From positions 1-64,000 of the forward strand of contig JAJOHG010000041.1 in assembly GCA_021029095.1 (NCBI GenBank): 64,000 nt of DNA, written 5' to 3'. Source of the stretch: Phellopilus nigrolimitatus (taxonomy: Eukaryota > Basidiomycota > Agaricomycetes > Hymenochaetales > Hymenochaetaceae). A model generated the notes under the pieces. The model worked only from the letters and a program-made list of their open reading frames with translations, was not told where the DNA came from and searched no databases. Below, in pieces: positions 45,690 to 57,149 of this stretch (positions are counted from its first letter, which is position 1; every line of letters starts with the position of its first letter). The translations under genes and the position numbers were made by a program.

Positions 45690-45960
45690 AAAGGCTCACC
45701 GACAAACGCGTATCGAGTTACGAAAGAAAAGCAAAACGAATTGAAAGATACGGCGAAATTTGCAATCGCGGCTCCATGAACGATCTGCGGAGTCGGTGCG
45801 TACGTGCAATAATAATCAAAGAGGACTCGGCAGAGTTTGAGCAGCACAGACGTTTGAATATTACGCGGGAGCATACAGAACCCCTTGGCAATACCGGATG
45901 CGAAAGAAAAGTTTGCAGAAGCAGTAACAGCGCGCGAGGCGCAGACACGCGCACGCACCA
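45690..45960 (+). other. K block, conserved reading frame, copy b
   Basis: The frame reads RIERYGEICNRGSMNDLRSR, then VRAIIIKEDSAEFEQHRRLN and ITREH, in the same phase as at 20690. The frame continues upstream to 45650. A minus-strand frame also exists but differs more between copies. Confidence 0.4.
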
Positions 45961-46009
45961 GGGAGACCAGTCAGTTCCTGCAGTGGTGTAGGTTGTTCAT
46001 CGCCTTCTC

Positions 46010-47490
46010 GACCATCCTCTTTGCCCAGCCCTCCCTCTTCCCTCCCCTCCCCACCGCTGCCGCCGTCGACAAGCTGCATGCACTCAACGCTCTGCGGGCG
46101 CACAGAGCGTCTATCTTCGACACCCAGTGCAGGCGCGTGCTCGTTCCCAGTGGCTCATCTCTTTGGCGGCGGCGTCGGTGAGCGCGCGCTCTTCGTGACA
46201 TGCTTGCACCGGCGCAGACGGCGTCGTGGAGCTGGGGATCCCGTACGGCGTGGGCACACCGCGTGCGGCGCCCGGGAGCGGCGCATTCCTTGGGGACGCA
46301 GTGGGGCCGAGGCCGGAACAGCGCACATGGTGTTAAAGAGCAGGGCGTCCGTTGCTGCTGCAGGCGCGTTCGCGTCATCCGTGTCCAAGTAACCGAAAGC
46401 GGCGGGGATGGGCCACTCTGTGCAATGGAGCGGGACCTGCGGGGACGCGCTCGCTGCTGGAGGTGGTGGGGATGGGGTGCGCGAAGCTAGGGAGCCGCTG
46501 TGGAAAAGGGCACGTTGGGTGTGCCTGAGACGGTGGGCTTGGTATTAGACGTCGGGTCTGCAACAAGAGAAAGAAAGGGATGCAGTCAGGATACGAAAAT
46601 GAAGTTTTGCTAGACAGACGGTGGGAGTATGGCGGAAGACAAAAAGAGACGCACACGAATGTTCTGCGACGCCGCTCGGCACACGCTTGCCCGGTGGCCC
46701 CACGCCGGCATCTGAGCTCGCAGTGCTGGAGAAGTCGTTCTGGAGGCTCTACGCGGTCGTCGACGCGCTGTCGACGCTCTCGCGCGTGTCGGAGGCGGCC
46801 AACCGCGGCTCGGAGGCCCGGACAGGTCGAGGTGGGGTCGAGCTGTGCATCCACGGCGTCTGCGTCTGTGGTGCCCGAGCTGCTGAAAAGAAACACCGAT
46901 TCAGAGGCGAGAGGGAAAAGGAAATACGAGGCTGCTCACGCAGGATAGCGCCGAGCGCGCCTGCAACGCGCTCCAGTCGCTGCTCGCGACACGCCTGCGC
47001 ACGGTAGACATGGTCAACATCGCGATGGCAGGTATGCACGTGCCGCGGTGGAAGAAACCGCACTAAGGTTTCCTGAGACGGCGGGTTTGGCGGTGGTCGT
47101 CGGGTCTGCAAAAGAGAAAGGAAGGGATGTCCGTCAGTATACGAAGATGAGACAGACGGCGAGCAGAGAACCTTTCAAAGATTTTGAGACGCCGTTCGGC
47201 GCGCGCTCGCGCGGTGGTTCCGCACGGGCAGCCGAGCTCGTGGTACCGGAGAAGTCATCTTGGCGGCTCTGCGCAAGGCGGAGGCTGGCTGGGCGTGACG
47301 GGCGGTCGAGTTGGAATCGAGCTGCGCGTCGACGGGCAGCTCGATGTTGGTGGAGGTCATAACGGACGCCGATAGCTGGGGACGGATGCAATGGATCGGC
47401 CGTTTCGTAAGCTCAGCATCCGAGGACACGCTCTCAGTAGCTGTATCTCCGCAGGCTTCCGTAAGCCGGCACGTTCCGAAACGCTCGGAC
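46010..47490 (+). repeat. GC and S blocks after copy 5
   Basis: GC part: ELAVLEKSFWRLYAVVDALS then TLSRVSEAANRGS (about 46714-46815), and DSAERACNALQSLLATRLRT followed by VDMVNIAMA before a GTATGC donor (46947-47032), a longer version of a frame seen elsewhere. Everything right of it (AIEKHGL to MSN-EEG) is missing; the GC block fuses at 47033 to the S block ('gagatgagacagacggcgagcagag'; 'ggaggtcataacggacgccgatagctggggacgg'). Confidence 0.55.
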
Positions 47491-47787
47491 TCATGGCAGC
47501 GTACTACTGTGCACTTTTACTATTTCATTAGCGGCTTTCGCTCTTATTTGTTAACGGTGCACTGTCAATGTTACAGATACACTTCTTTGCGAGATATATG
47601 CTGCACAGTTCAGCACCCAAAGCCGATGGTCGCATCACGGTGGCTTTGCGACTTCTAGCGTATATGACCAGTATCGCCATCATTCAACGCCGCTGACTCG
47701 ATCGGATGCATCACTGAATCTCCGACCTCCTCGCTAAAGCCTCGAAGATCCTATTAGAGCTTTTGTTCGTTTGCCGGACTCTCTTTG
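47491..47787 (+). repeat. partial X block upstream of copy 6
   Basis: Only the right third of X is present ('tcttatttgttaacggtgcactgtcaatgtta', 'gcatcacggtggctttgcgac', 'gaatctccgacctcctc'), fused to the S block around 47495. This makes the spacer between copies 5 and 6 the shortest in the array (about 2.9 kb). Confidence 0.55.
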
Positions 47788-47879
47788 CTTTAAATGTCTC
47801 TGAGGTCGGGGGCTTTTTCGACACACTTCCCGAGTCGACCTTTCGAAGCCTTGCTGAAACCTTTCTGGCCCGTTCCACT

Positions 47880-49490
47880 ATGCACTTCATACGATCTGAC
47901 GTCGAACCTGTTGATCCGAGCCTCGTTCCAATTTCCATCTCAGAGATAGATATCTCAATCTACACAGAAGTGGCAATCCTAACTCTCTTGGTCTATGACA
48001 TGTGTACGTTTTGCTTCTTCGTTGGTCCGTCGGATTCAAATGACATATTATCTTTTAGTTATCACTATGGACAAGGAGGTAAATAGGTCCTGGCATTATC
48101 ATCTTCATGTCGAAATTGATCATTGCATCGTTTAGACCAAATACTTTTGGGTTTGTCATTTATTTGAAATTAGCACCAGGCATATACTTACTTACCACGC
48201 GGAATGAAGAGCTCTCCTAGCAGCTTTGTTAGCTTGGTTTACTTTTCAGTAAATAATATTTTACAGTTTCTTCTGATAAATTGCTCTTACATATCACAGA
48301 ATCGCTATATTGGGATTTTCGGGAGTATCTCAGCTATAGTGTGTAAGTAAAATCTTTACTGGGCATGCACCAAAGCAAAGAATGCCCACTGACACTGCTT
48401 TTATAGATAATACTCTTCAAGCAAATGAAACATTGCAAGCAATTTCTGATCATTGTACTGCAACTTACTGTGGCTAACTCTAAATTCCATTTATAGGTGT
48501 AAGCACCCAGATACTACATTCCAGTCTCTACTGATAAGATTAAAAGGCCTCAGCACTTTCTGGTTTCAGGAACTGGCTAGTGAGTTTCTGAACTTTGCAC
48601 AGAACAATGTCTTGCTCATTGCAGGGAAGACTTGATGACTGTCCTTTTGATTGACTGTAATGTTTCCCAAATTATTATATTCTGCATGTTTATCCTACAC
48701 TAATTGTCTGAAAGATATTCTTCTGATGCGGGTCCATGCACTGTACCACCAGGGTGAGCAGTCCTAATACTACCAATCACTTCTAATGTCTAATAAACAA
48801 CAGATAAGAGGCTGGCTGCATGCCTGAGGACTCTATTTGGACTTGAGGCAGCATTTACGCTGGGTGTCATTATATATGACACCATTTATGAAGAGAGTAA
48901 GAAATTTCATTCATCCTACAGCAGTAGTTTCTAATAATGGGTTTCAGTTATTGTAAAGGAACTTGCAAAAGGTGTAACATCATGTGGAACTAATAGAGGT
49001 CCTCCAAATGTATGGGATGCTTTATCCTGGTTAGTACTGGTGTTCTTAGGAAAGTGCTCTGACTGACTTGAAAGTTGAAACAGGGCTGCTCCAATGGTGT
49101 ATGCAGTTATTCTGATGGTTCTATCACTCTATAAGGCTGCAGAACACTGGAGAGAGACAGCTGGCTTCAGCCAGTTCACTCTTGTCAAGGTGCTGATCCA
49201 AGATCAGGCCATTTATTTCATTATGTATTTTCCCTTCATGCATAAGTAGTGGTATATGAGCTGACCATTATAACAGGGTCATATTTTGCAGTGTTATGCA
49301 GATAGTTGCAGACCAGTTGTACATCCCAAATGCTCTTCTGGCTGAACTCCTAAATGTTCTGGGAAATCCGAGCCTTCTCTGTGTCCTTGGGAGTCGCCTG
49401 TTGGTCCATCTGAAGGAGGCTGGAGAGAGGGGAGCCAATGGAGGGACCAGCTACAGGATGCGAACCATGAGCAACATTGAGTTTTCCTGA
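47880..49490 (+). CDS. DUF6533-type multi-pass membrane protein, copy 6 (spliced)
   Basis: Exon 1 (47880-48003) encodes MHFIRSDVEPVDPSLVPISI with LLVYDM; exon 2 (48059-48078) gives ITMDKE; exon 3 (48136-48150) gives TKYFW. Then NRYIGIFGSISAIV (48300-48341), CKHPDTTFQSLLIRLK, the helix ILLMRVHALYHQ, DKRLAACLRTLFGLEAAFTL, KAAEHWRETAGFSQFTLVKV with LIQDQAIYFIM, and the last exon 49291-49490 with ADQLYIPNALLAELLNVLGN and GTSYRMRTMSNIEFS. The mid-gene donor is GCAAGC. No frame break was seen. Intron 1 is 55 nt and intron 2 is 57 nt. Predicted integral membrane protein; role unknown. Confidence 0.74.
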
Positions 49491-50250
49491 TTTGTGAAGG
49501 GAATTTCAAGGTGCTTTTGTTATTATATTTATTGTAATGGCTTTGCTGACTAATAAAATAACAATCGAGCAGAAGCTCTGTAGGACGGTCAAACACACAT
49601 CCACTCCTATTCTTTTTTTTTTTTTTTTTTTTTGCTTCTTATTCTTCCCTTATTTAATTGTCATTGTCATTGCAATGTAAAGAATCTTCGCTGTGTGAAG
49701 AAATACCAGATCCAAGCTTAGTGTGATCATCCCCCTTTAGAAATTTATATGTCAAAACTTTACAGATAGATGTGGTTACCCTAATACATCAACACCGCAC
49801 ATGTTTGCTCATCCGGCTTGCCATGCTTAATCAGTGCACCGGCAGTGAATGTCGATAAGCCGTGCTGGCTCACCAGCACGACCGACATGGCGCCAAGGAC
49901 GGCGAGAAACAGGAATGGAGTGAAAGCGAACCGACTTGCATGTGCGTCTTGAGGCTCGGTACTCGTTCCCAGAACTGAGGACATTTCGTACGCGAGCCCG
50001 CACCCTGCGCGCGATGCCTGCTCGAGCGGCGCGAACAAGGCTAGCGTCCACTTCGCACGTTCTGTGCAGCGCCTTCGGGCAAATGACCGCACTAGAGCCC
50101 TCACTGTACTAGACGCGCTGCGATTCGCGTTCCCCGTCAATTTCAATCTCGGCTCCGCGGCTTGCGTTTCGAGGACGGCTGTCCTGTGGGCTGTAATCAC
50201 TCCGTTTTACTTTCTGTTTGTGTAGAATCAGTCCCGTGCGAAAAAAAAGT
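49491..50250. repeat. 3' flank of copy 6
   Basis: Standard flank; a run of 21 T (49613-49633) replaces the 'tattctatttgttctcttttgc' stretch of other copies. Minus-strand frame FAPLEQASRAGCGLAYE with TEPQDAHASRFAFTP is kept. It ends in the 'ctagacgcgctgcgattcgcgttcccc' part. Confidence 0.6.
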
Positions 50251-51990
50251 ACTGTTTGAGAGGCTCACTGCCTCAACGCTCTGCGCGCACGCAGCGTGTT
50301 TATCCTCAACACCCAGTGCAGGTGCTTGCTCGTTCCCAGCGGCTCGTCCTTTGGCAGCAGTGACGGTTCGCGCGCGCCTTTCGCAGATGCTTGCACCAGC
50401 GCAGACGGCGTCGCGGAGCTGGGGTCCCCGTCCGCCGCGGGCACACCGCGCGCGGCGCCCGGGAGCGGCGTATTCCTTGGGACGTGGTGGGGCCGGGGCA
50501 GGGTGCCGCTGATGCCGCTGCAGGTGCGCCGTCATCCGTGTTCGAGTAACTGAAAGCGGCGGGAGTGAGCCGCTCGGTGCGATGGAGCAGGACCCGCGAG
50601 GACGCGCTCGCTGCTAGAGGTGGTGGAGATGGGGTGCGCGGGGCTAGGGAGCGGGGCGAGCGCCATGGTGGAAAAAAGCACGTTGGATTGCCTGAGACTG
50701 CGGGTTTGGCGGAGGATGTCGGGTCTGCAGCAAGAGAAAGAAAGGGATGACATCAGTATACAAAAATGAAGCTTTGCCAGATAGACACTGAAATTTGGCG
50801 GAAGACCAGCAGGGTGCCCACCTAAATATTCCGCAACGCTGTTCGGCTCGCGCGCGATGCGCCGTAGCGGAGTCAGCAGTGCTGAATAAATCGTCCTGGA
50901 GGCTCTGTGCTGTCGTCCATGCATCGTCGACGCTTATGCGCGTGTCGGATGCGACTAACCGAGGCTCGGAGGCCTGGACAGACGGGGCGGTTGAGGCAGG
51001 GACGAGCTGCGCGTCGATGGCGTCTGCGCCTGTCACGCCCACAGCTGCTGAAGTGCAACACTGATTCAGAGGCTGGAGTGGAAAGGAGATACGAGGTGCT
51101 CAAGCAGGATTGCGCCAAGCGCGCCCGCGACGCGCTCTGGCAGGTATGCACGCGCCGCGAGCTGCACGTCCAAATACGCGTCGTTGTCTTTCATCTTCGT
51201 GTCCGAGACGCAACTACCTTTCCTGCTGCCCGCATCGGACGATGTTTTGCAGAAGGAGAGTATTGAGGTTGCTGTCGGAGCGATCGAGAAACACGGTCTC
51301 GCTAGCGACAGGAACGAAGCAAATATGTGGAAATAGAGCGAAAGGAATATTGCTCGAGCTTCGCTCCGCTGTTGAAGATGGCGAGGAAATCATATCAAAG
51401 AGATGGAGGAGAAACGAAGAAAGGCGCACGCACTGTGTTAACATCACACCGTGTCTCCACCCAGGCCTTCGCCTATGAGGCTGCTCGGTGGCTGGCCTAT
51501 CCACCCATTGTAGTTAACTGAACAAATGATCGTTTCAATTAGCTTGCTTTTCTCGAAAGCAAGAAATAAATACGCACGTTGCTGTGCCAAAGCGTCTTTC
51601 CCGGTCAAGGCTGTCGACACGCTGCTTTCTGAGAAGACCGTCCGTCCCGTGTACAATCGCCTGATCGCATGACGCCAACAACCAAGAACGTAAATAAGTA
51701 TCTGATGGCAAATGAGCAACGCGAAAGAAGAAGGAAGCAGATCGACTAACTCTAAGGCGCCCTCGATGGCACAGCTCCTGGCGGACAGGTCGACGCGACG
51801 TCATCGCATTTTCTGTTCTATAAGTTTAAATATATGGTCCCCATCAGCAGCGGCGTATCAAACTCGAAGAAAGAAAGGAAACGAACCTAGTTCCTTTCTC
51901 GACGGGCAGAAATAGCAGAGAGCGCACGGCGCTCGGCTCGCGCCTCCGGCTGGCTTGCTGAAAGACCGGTGCTGACGTCATCATTTGGAC
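50251..51990 (+). repeat. GC block after copy 6
   Basis: Same-phase frames: ESAVLNKSSWRLCAVVHASS then TLMRVSDATNRGS (50868-50965), ERRYEVLKQDCAKRARDALW before a GTATGC donor (about 51084-51144), VKAVDTLLSEKTVRPVYNRL (about 51605-51665), and MSNAKEEGSRSTNSKAPSMA with LLADRSTRR from 51712. ERRYEVLKQDCAKRARDALW looks like a helical protein segment, which strengthens the case that this block descends from exons. Confidence 0.55.
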
Positions 51991-52560
51991 GACGTCCAGT
52001 CCCTCCCTACGAAACACACAGTTCTTGTCTAACTTGCTCATAGATCTAACTCGCTGTTGAGGAGGCCATGTGCAAAAGCTCGAGTCTGGACCTATCGAGC
52101 TTGACGTCGTGCGCGCTCGTGTCATCCATGTCCGAACGGCCGGAGGAGGTGGGCACGGCGCGCTAGGAGATGGGGAAGTGGGGTGCGCGCCGCGGTGGAA
52201 GAGGCCGCACTGGGGGTGTCTGAAACGGCGGGTTTTGTGGTGGACGTCGGGTCTGCAACAAGAGAAAGAAAAGATGTCTCTTCAGTATACGAAGACGAGA
52301 CAGACGGCGAGCAGAGAGCGTGCCCAAAGTTTCCACGACGCCGTTCGGCGCGCGCTCGCGCGGTGGTTCCGCACCGGCAGCCGAGCTCGCAGTACCGGAG
52401 AAGTCGACTTGGCGTCTCTGCACAAGGCGGAGGCTTCCTGGGCGTGCCAGATGACCGAGATGGAATCGAGCGTCGTGTCGACGGGCGGTTCGTTGATGGA
52501 GGTCATAACGGACACCGGTGGCTGGGGACGGGGTGACTTCCCGGCTGGAAGATTAGAATC
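51991..52560 (+). repeat. P remnant and S block after copy 6
   Basis: A short P remnant ('gagcttgacgtcgtgcgcg', 52096) fuses to S. The S block holds a 186-residue frame (52070-52630) including DAVRRALARWFRTGSRARST and MESSVVSTGGSLMEVITDTG; part of this recurs at 47.3 and 35.2 kb. The expected tandem second half of P is missing. Confidence 0.5.
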
Positions 52561-52860
52561 CGTGAGTCCGTCGTGTTTCTCGTGTTTCTCGGCCTCGCGC
52601 TCACCGTCTTCAAGCTGTTCTTTTGTATAGACATATGTACTCAATCGACCAAATACACCCGCTTATCGTCTATGCATGCTTGTCGCGACTCGTCCGCTTG
52701 TCAAATCCTCCAGGATATGTTTTCCAAGTCCATGTCGAATGCGGAGCGTGTCAACCGCGCGCAGCAGAAATCTCGCATAGATATGCTGCATAGTGGTCCT
52801 CGACTTCGTCGGCCGTGTAGTGCTCTCTACTCCATGCACTTATTCGGTATGTGGTAACTA
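52561..52860 (+). other. N block with conserved short frame, copy a
   Basis: The frame MHACRDSSACQILQDMFSKS, MSNAERVNRAQQKSRIDMLH and SGPRLRRPCSALYSMHLFGM ends in W and stop at 52857. The copy at 59838-60023 reads the same 61 residues with about nine differences and the same end. Identical length, start region and stop in two copies suggests a small gene or terminal exon; no known motif. Confidence 0.4.
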
Positions 52861-52899
52861 TTGGTATGATGCGTGATTATCTCTTACCGAAATCTCCGT

Positions 52900-53990
52900 C
52901 TTTCTGGATGAAGTCGGCATATCTAGGATCTCATCAGATCCGCGAAGTGCGCACGATCTCTTTTCTCCCTCTTCATCAGCTCATATTCATTCACAGATCT
53001 TGCCCTTTCTAAGCTCACGCAATCTATTCAGCTCGCTTGCCGGTCTCCCCCGCTGCCCATCCTCAGCCCACACCTAAATCATCGCCTTTCGGGCCCTGTT
53101 TTGGGAACGCGCTCGCTCTGCAGGTCTACGATTCTTTCTACTATAACACGGTGGTCGCTCGCGTCTAGAGTGCCTTGTCTGACAGCGGAATGCGAGCCGC
53201 AGTTGCTTGCGCGGAAAACACGTAGTGCGGAACTAGGTATATTGGCATTCTCGTTACATATGCTTCTCTTCTCGCCGTCTCTGAGCGTTTTGCCCGGTGA
53301 TTTACAGTCCAACCGCGCGCGCGTACGTGCCGTTATTTGAAAGCACAAAGAAGCCGCTGCCTTTGGGGACTATAGGGGCCGCCCCGTTTAGCGCCAACAG
53401 CGGCCATCCGTCGAGCAAGCGTTGTTGGTCCAAATCTTCCCTGACTTTGCTCATCACCGCCAGGCGCTGGAACGCCGAAGCACTTATGCCGCGCGTACTC
53501 CCGCTCCTCTCGCATTTCTCAAGTCGTGCAGACAACATACAGACCTGCTGCGCGCTCTCGCGGTGTATTGCTTTCTGAGTAGCCGGTCGAGATTCCTTGC
53601 GTAGGGAACGCGCGGCATGTTGATCTTCCTTCTTCAAAGTACGAATACAACTTATCTTGGTTCTGATGATCGTATCCTCAAGTTTTCCCACTCCAGGAAG
53701 CCGCCCAGAAGTGCAGGCGAGAGATAGCCCTAATTGCGTGCGTGGTCAAGGGAGAGCGACTCGTCGGTTCACTGGGATCGGATTCGGCTGTCTCGATGCT
53801 GGCGCGCTCGCACCCTCGAGTAGATGCGCGTCTTTTCGGTGACTTGATGAACTATGCTGGAATCGATCTCGGTTACTCACCAGGTTCAGGGGAGATAGGC
53901 TTGCCTGTGCAGGAGTTTTGGTATCGTCCCATTCGCCCCGGGATTCGTGTATCAGTGAGCATGATCAGCCTGGCTCCTTTTCTGGCTCGA
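52900..53990 (-). repeat. Y1 block with minus-strand frame, copy b
   Basis: The longest minus-strand frame here (53302-53691) contains RKESRPATQKAIHRESAQQV, VREDLDQQRLLDGWPLLALN and AAPIVPKGSGFFVLSNN with GTYARA, matching 22.36-22.9 kb. It is open for 129 residues, against broken frames in the other copies. Confidence 0.42.
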
Positions 53991-53999
53991 TGATATCGC

Positions 54000-54560
54000 G
54001 ATATTCGTTTCAGAGTATGCGATCCCTTACTTTAAGTTACGTGTCATATGAGTACTCACTGGAGAGATTGTGAGTTTCGGCTTTGTCTGCAATCTCCAAT
54101 GACCAGGTCGGCTCGTCTACTTTCCCCGTTTGCGGGCTTATATGCGTTCGATCTACGTTGTGACGTTGCGCCCACATATCTTTTGGTCTCTCGTGCATCT
54201 GAACTCGACCTACACTTGTTCCATCTTCATGCAAATGATAGATCTCACACAGCGGCATAGTCCGTGTGCTCCCCGTTCTTCTGGCAATAAATTCTGTGCA
54301 TACAAGTAGACCTCCGATGCGGTTTTCGAGCGAGGCTATGAATGCATTTCAGTTCAGTGCGATTGCTCTTCTTATCGAGCTCTGGGAGTGTCTGGCCATC
54401 CATGCTATTCCCATCCTGTTCTTGAAATCGCGAATCGAAGTGCCGTTTTTGACCGCATACGGAGGGCGCATAATTCCGTCCCTCTATTCCTAAACGAGTC
54501 ATCTCCTGCGATCCCCGAACACACCTCTCCGGGAAGCTAGAGTTCTGGTGCTGTGTTGAG
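54000..54560 (-). repeat. Y2 block with minus-strand frame, copy c
   Basis: Minus-strand text DGQTLPELDKKSNRTEL, a frameshift, AMPLCEIYHLHED, HERPKDMWAQRHNVDRTHIS and GKVDEPTWSLEIADKAETH, then a GTGAGT donor reading leftward (about 54056). This supports an exon ending in AETHNLSS. Confidence 0.42.
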
Positions 54561-54811
54561 TCCGATCGCATCACAAAGAATAAGCTGTTTCACCTCGCTT
54601 TGATACGGATTCGAGCTTCGAATCGCAATATCGATGCTATCTTGTTCACCTGCAGTTCCATTTCGCCATCAAGAATGTGGATCGCATCATAACTCGGTCG
54701 AAGCTTTTGCTTCTGACCGGCTCTGTTTTCTTTAAATGTCTCTGTGGTTTCGACACATCCTCCCGAGTCGACCTTTCGAAGGCTTGTTAAACATTTTGCA
54801 CCCGTTCCACT

Positions 54812-56443
54812 ATGCATTCCATACGCTCTGACGTCGAACCCGTTGATCCAAGCCTTGTGCCACTTTTCATCACAGAGATAGTTATCGAACAATACGCTCT
54901 AGTGGCGGTTCTGACTCTCTTGGTCTACGATACCGGTAAGCTGCGCATCTTGGCTTGAGGAACCAGCTTTTTTTTCGAATTTTTAAATGACTTATTATCT
55001 TTCAGTTATCACTATGGACAAGGAGGTAAATAGGTCCTGGCATTATCATCTTCGTGTCTAAACCAATCATTCCGTCATTTAGGTTAAATACTTTTGGGTA
55101 CGTCATTTACTTGATATCAGCACGATGCATATGCTTACTTGCTATGTGGAATGAAGAGTTCCCCTCGCAGCTTTGTTAGCTTGAGTTACTTCGCAGTAAA
55201 TAATATCTTACCATTTCCTCTGATCAACTGCTTTAACACATGGATTTAGAATCGCTACATTGGCTTTCTTGGAGCTATCTTACTTATAGAGTGTAAGTCT
55301 GATCTTTACTTGGTATGTGCGAAACAAAGAATGCCCACGGACACTTATTTTATAGACAATACTTATCAAGCAAATGAGACACTGCAAGCAATTTATGTCC
55401 TCTGTACTACAGCTTACTGTGGCTAACTCTAAACTCTGTTTATAGGTGTAAGCACCTGGATACTGCATCACATCCTCTACTGATAATATTGAAAGGCATT
55501 GGCTTGTACTGGATTCAGGGTCTGGCTAGTGAGTTCCTGAACTTTGCACAGAGAAATATGTTGCTCATTGCAGGGAAGACTGGATGACTGTCCTTCTGAT
55601 TGACTGTAATGTCTCCCTACTTGTAATATTCAACACATTCATCTCACATTAATTGTATTATAGATATTCTTCTGATGCGGGTCCTTGCATTATACCACCA
55701 GAGTAAGCATTCCTAGTAAAGCCAATTATGGCTAGTGTTTAAAAAAAAAAAACAGATAAGAGGCTAGCTGCATTCCTGAGGACACTATTTGGACTGGATG
55801 CAGCATTTACACTGGGTATCCCTATATATATCACCATATATGTAGAGAGTGAGCATATTTATTCATCCTATAGAGGCATTCTCTGATCATGGGTTCCAGT
55901 TGTTGTATTGGATCTTGGAAAAGGTGTGACATTATGTGGAGCCAATAGAAACCCTCCAAAAGCGTGGGCTGCTTTGTCCTGGTTAGTACTGGTGTTCTTG
56001 GGAAAGTGTTTGTACTGACTTGGAAGTTGTTATAGGGCTGCTCCCATGCTGTATGGAATTATCCTAATGATTCTAGCACTCTATAAGGCTGCAGAACACT
56101 GGAGGGTGACAGCTGGTTTCAGCCAGTTCACCCTTGTCAAGGTGCTCATCCAAGATCAGGCCATTTATTTTATGATGTATTTTTTCCTTCATACATAACC
56201 AGTGGTATATGAGCTGACCATTCTAACAGGGTAATATTTTGCAGTATCATTGAGATAACAGCAAACCAATTGTACATCCCAAACCCTCTTCTGGCTAATT
56301 TCCTAAATGTCCTGGGAAGCCCAAGCCTTCTCTGTGTTCTTGGGAGTCACCTGCTGGTCCATCTGAAGGAGGCTGGAGAGAGGGGGGTCAATGGAGGGAC
56401 CAGCTACAGGATGCAGACCATGAGTGATATTGAGTTTTCCTGA
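54812..56443 (+). CDS. DUF6533-type multi-pass membrane protein, copy 7 (spliced)
   Basis: Exon 1 encodes MHSIRSDVEPVDPSLVPLFI and, after VIEQYALVAVL, LLVYDT. The donor GGTAAGC near 54935 is the clearest of the array and fixes the phase of exon 2 (VITMDKE). IKYFWV follows, then NRYIGFLGAILLI-like text, the helix ILLMRVLALYHQ (about 55662-55701), DKRLAAFLRTLFGLDAAFTL, the VTLCGAN loop, KAAEHWRVTAGFSQFTLVKV with LIQDQAIYFMM, and a last exon ending GGTSYRMQTMSDIEFS. One intron has an A12 run before its acceptor (55741-55752). The mid-gene donor is GCAAGC. Confidence 0.72.
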
Positions 56444-57015
56444 TTTTGTGAAGGGGCTCAGGCTTTCAAGGTGTTTTTGTTGTTCTATTTATTTTAATAG
56501 CTTTGCTCACTAATATAATAACAGTGGTGTAGAAGATCTGTAGGATGGTCAAACACACATCCATTCCTATTCTCTGTTCTCTTTTGCTTCTGGCTTCTCA
56601 TTCTGCACTTATTTTTAATTGCCATTACAATGTAAATAATCTTCGCTGTGCGAAGAAAAGCCAGTTTGCTTATACATACGAGCCCAGTGTAATCATCCCC
56701 GTCTAGAAATTTATATGTCAAAACGTAATAGATAGATGTGGTTAGCCCAATACATCAACAGTGCACATGCATTGCTCATTCGGCTTGCCACAGTGCACCG
56801 GGAGTAAACGTCGATGGCCCGTGCTGGCTCACCAGCGTGACTGACACATCCCATTGGCGCGAAGAACGGCGAGAATCACAAGGAGAGGAGGCGGAGTGAA
56901 GGCAAACCGACTGCATGCACGTCTTGAGGCTCGGTACTCGCAGCCAGGACTAAGGAATTATCGCACAGGAGTCCGCACCCTGAGCGCGATGCCTGCTCGG
57001 GTGGCCCGAACACTA
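56444..57015. repeat. 3' flank of copy 7
   Basis: Standard landmarks: 'agaagatctgtaggatggtcaaacacacatcc', 'gcgaagaaaagccag', 'agaaatttatatgtcaaaacgtaatagatagatgtggttag' and 'gctcaccagcgtgactgaca'. It fuses to the K block at about 57015 ('ctagcat|ctgcggagtcgg'). Confidence 0.6.
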
Positions 57016-57125
57016 GCATCTGCGGAGTCGGTACGTACACGCAGTAATAGTCAAGAAGGACTGGGCAGAATTTGAGCAACATCGATGTTTGAATATTAGG
57101 CGGGAGCATATCCGATGCGGAACAA
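57016..57125 (+). other. K block, conserved reading frame, copy c (short)
   Basis: The frame LRSRYVHAVIVKKDWAEFEQ, HRCLNIRREH aligns with the other two K copies in the same phase. The upstream part (ERYDK-CNRGSM) is missing because of the fusion to the 3' flank. Confidence 0.38.
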
Positions 57126-57149
57126 AAGCTTGCAGAAGCAGTAACAGTG

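Noticed and set aside
49613..49633. T21 run as a retroelement tail
   Set aside because: It sits at the place of a T/C-rich stretch in the other 3' flanks and has no associated element; probably slippage.
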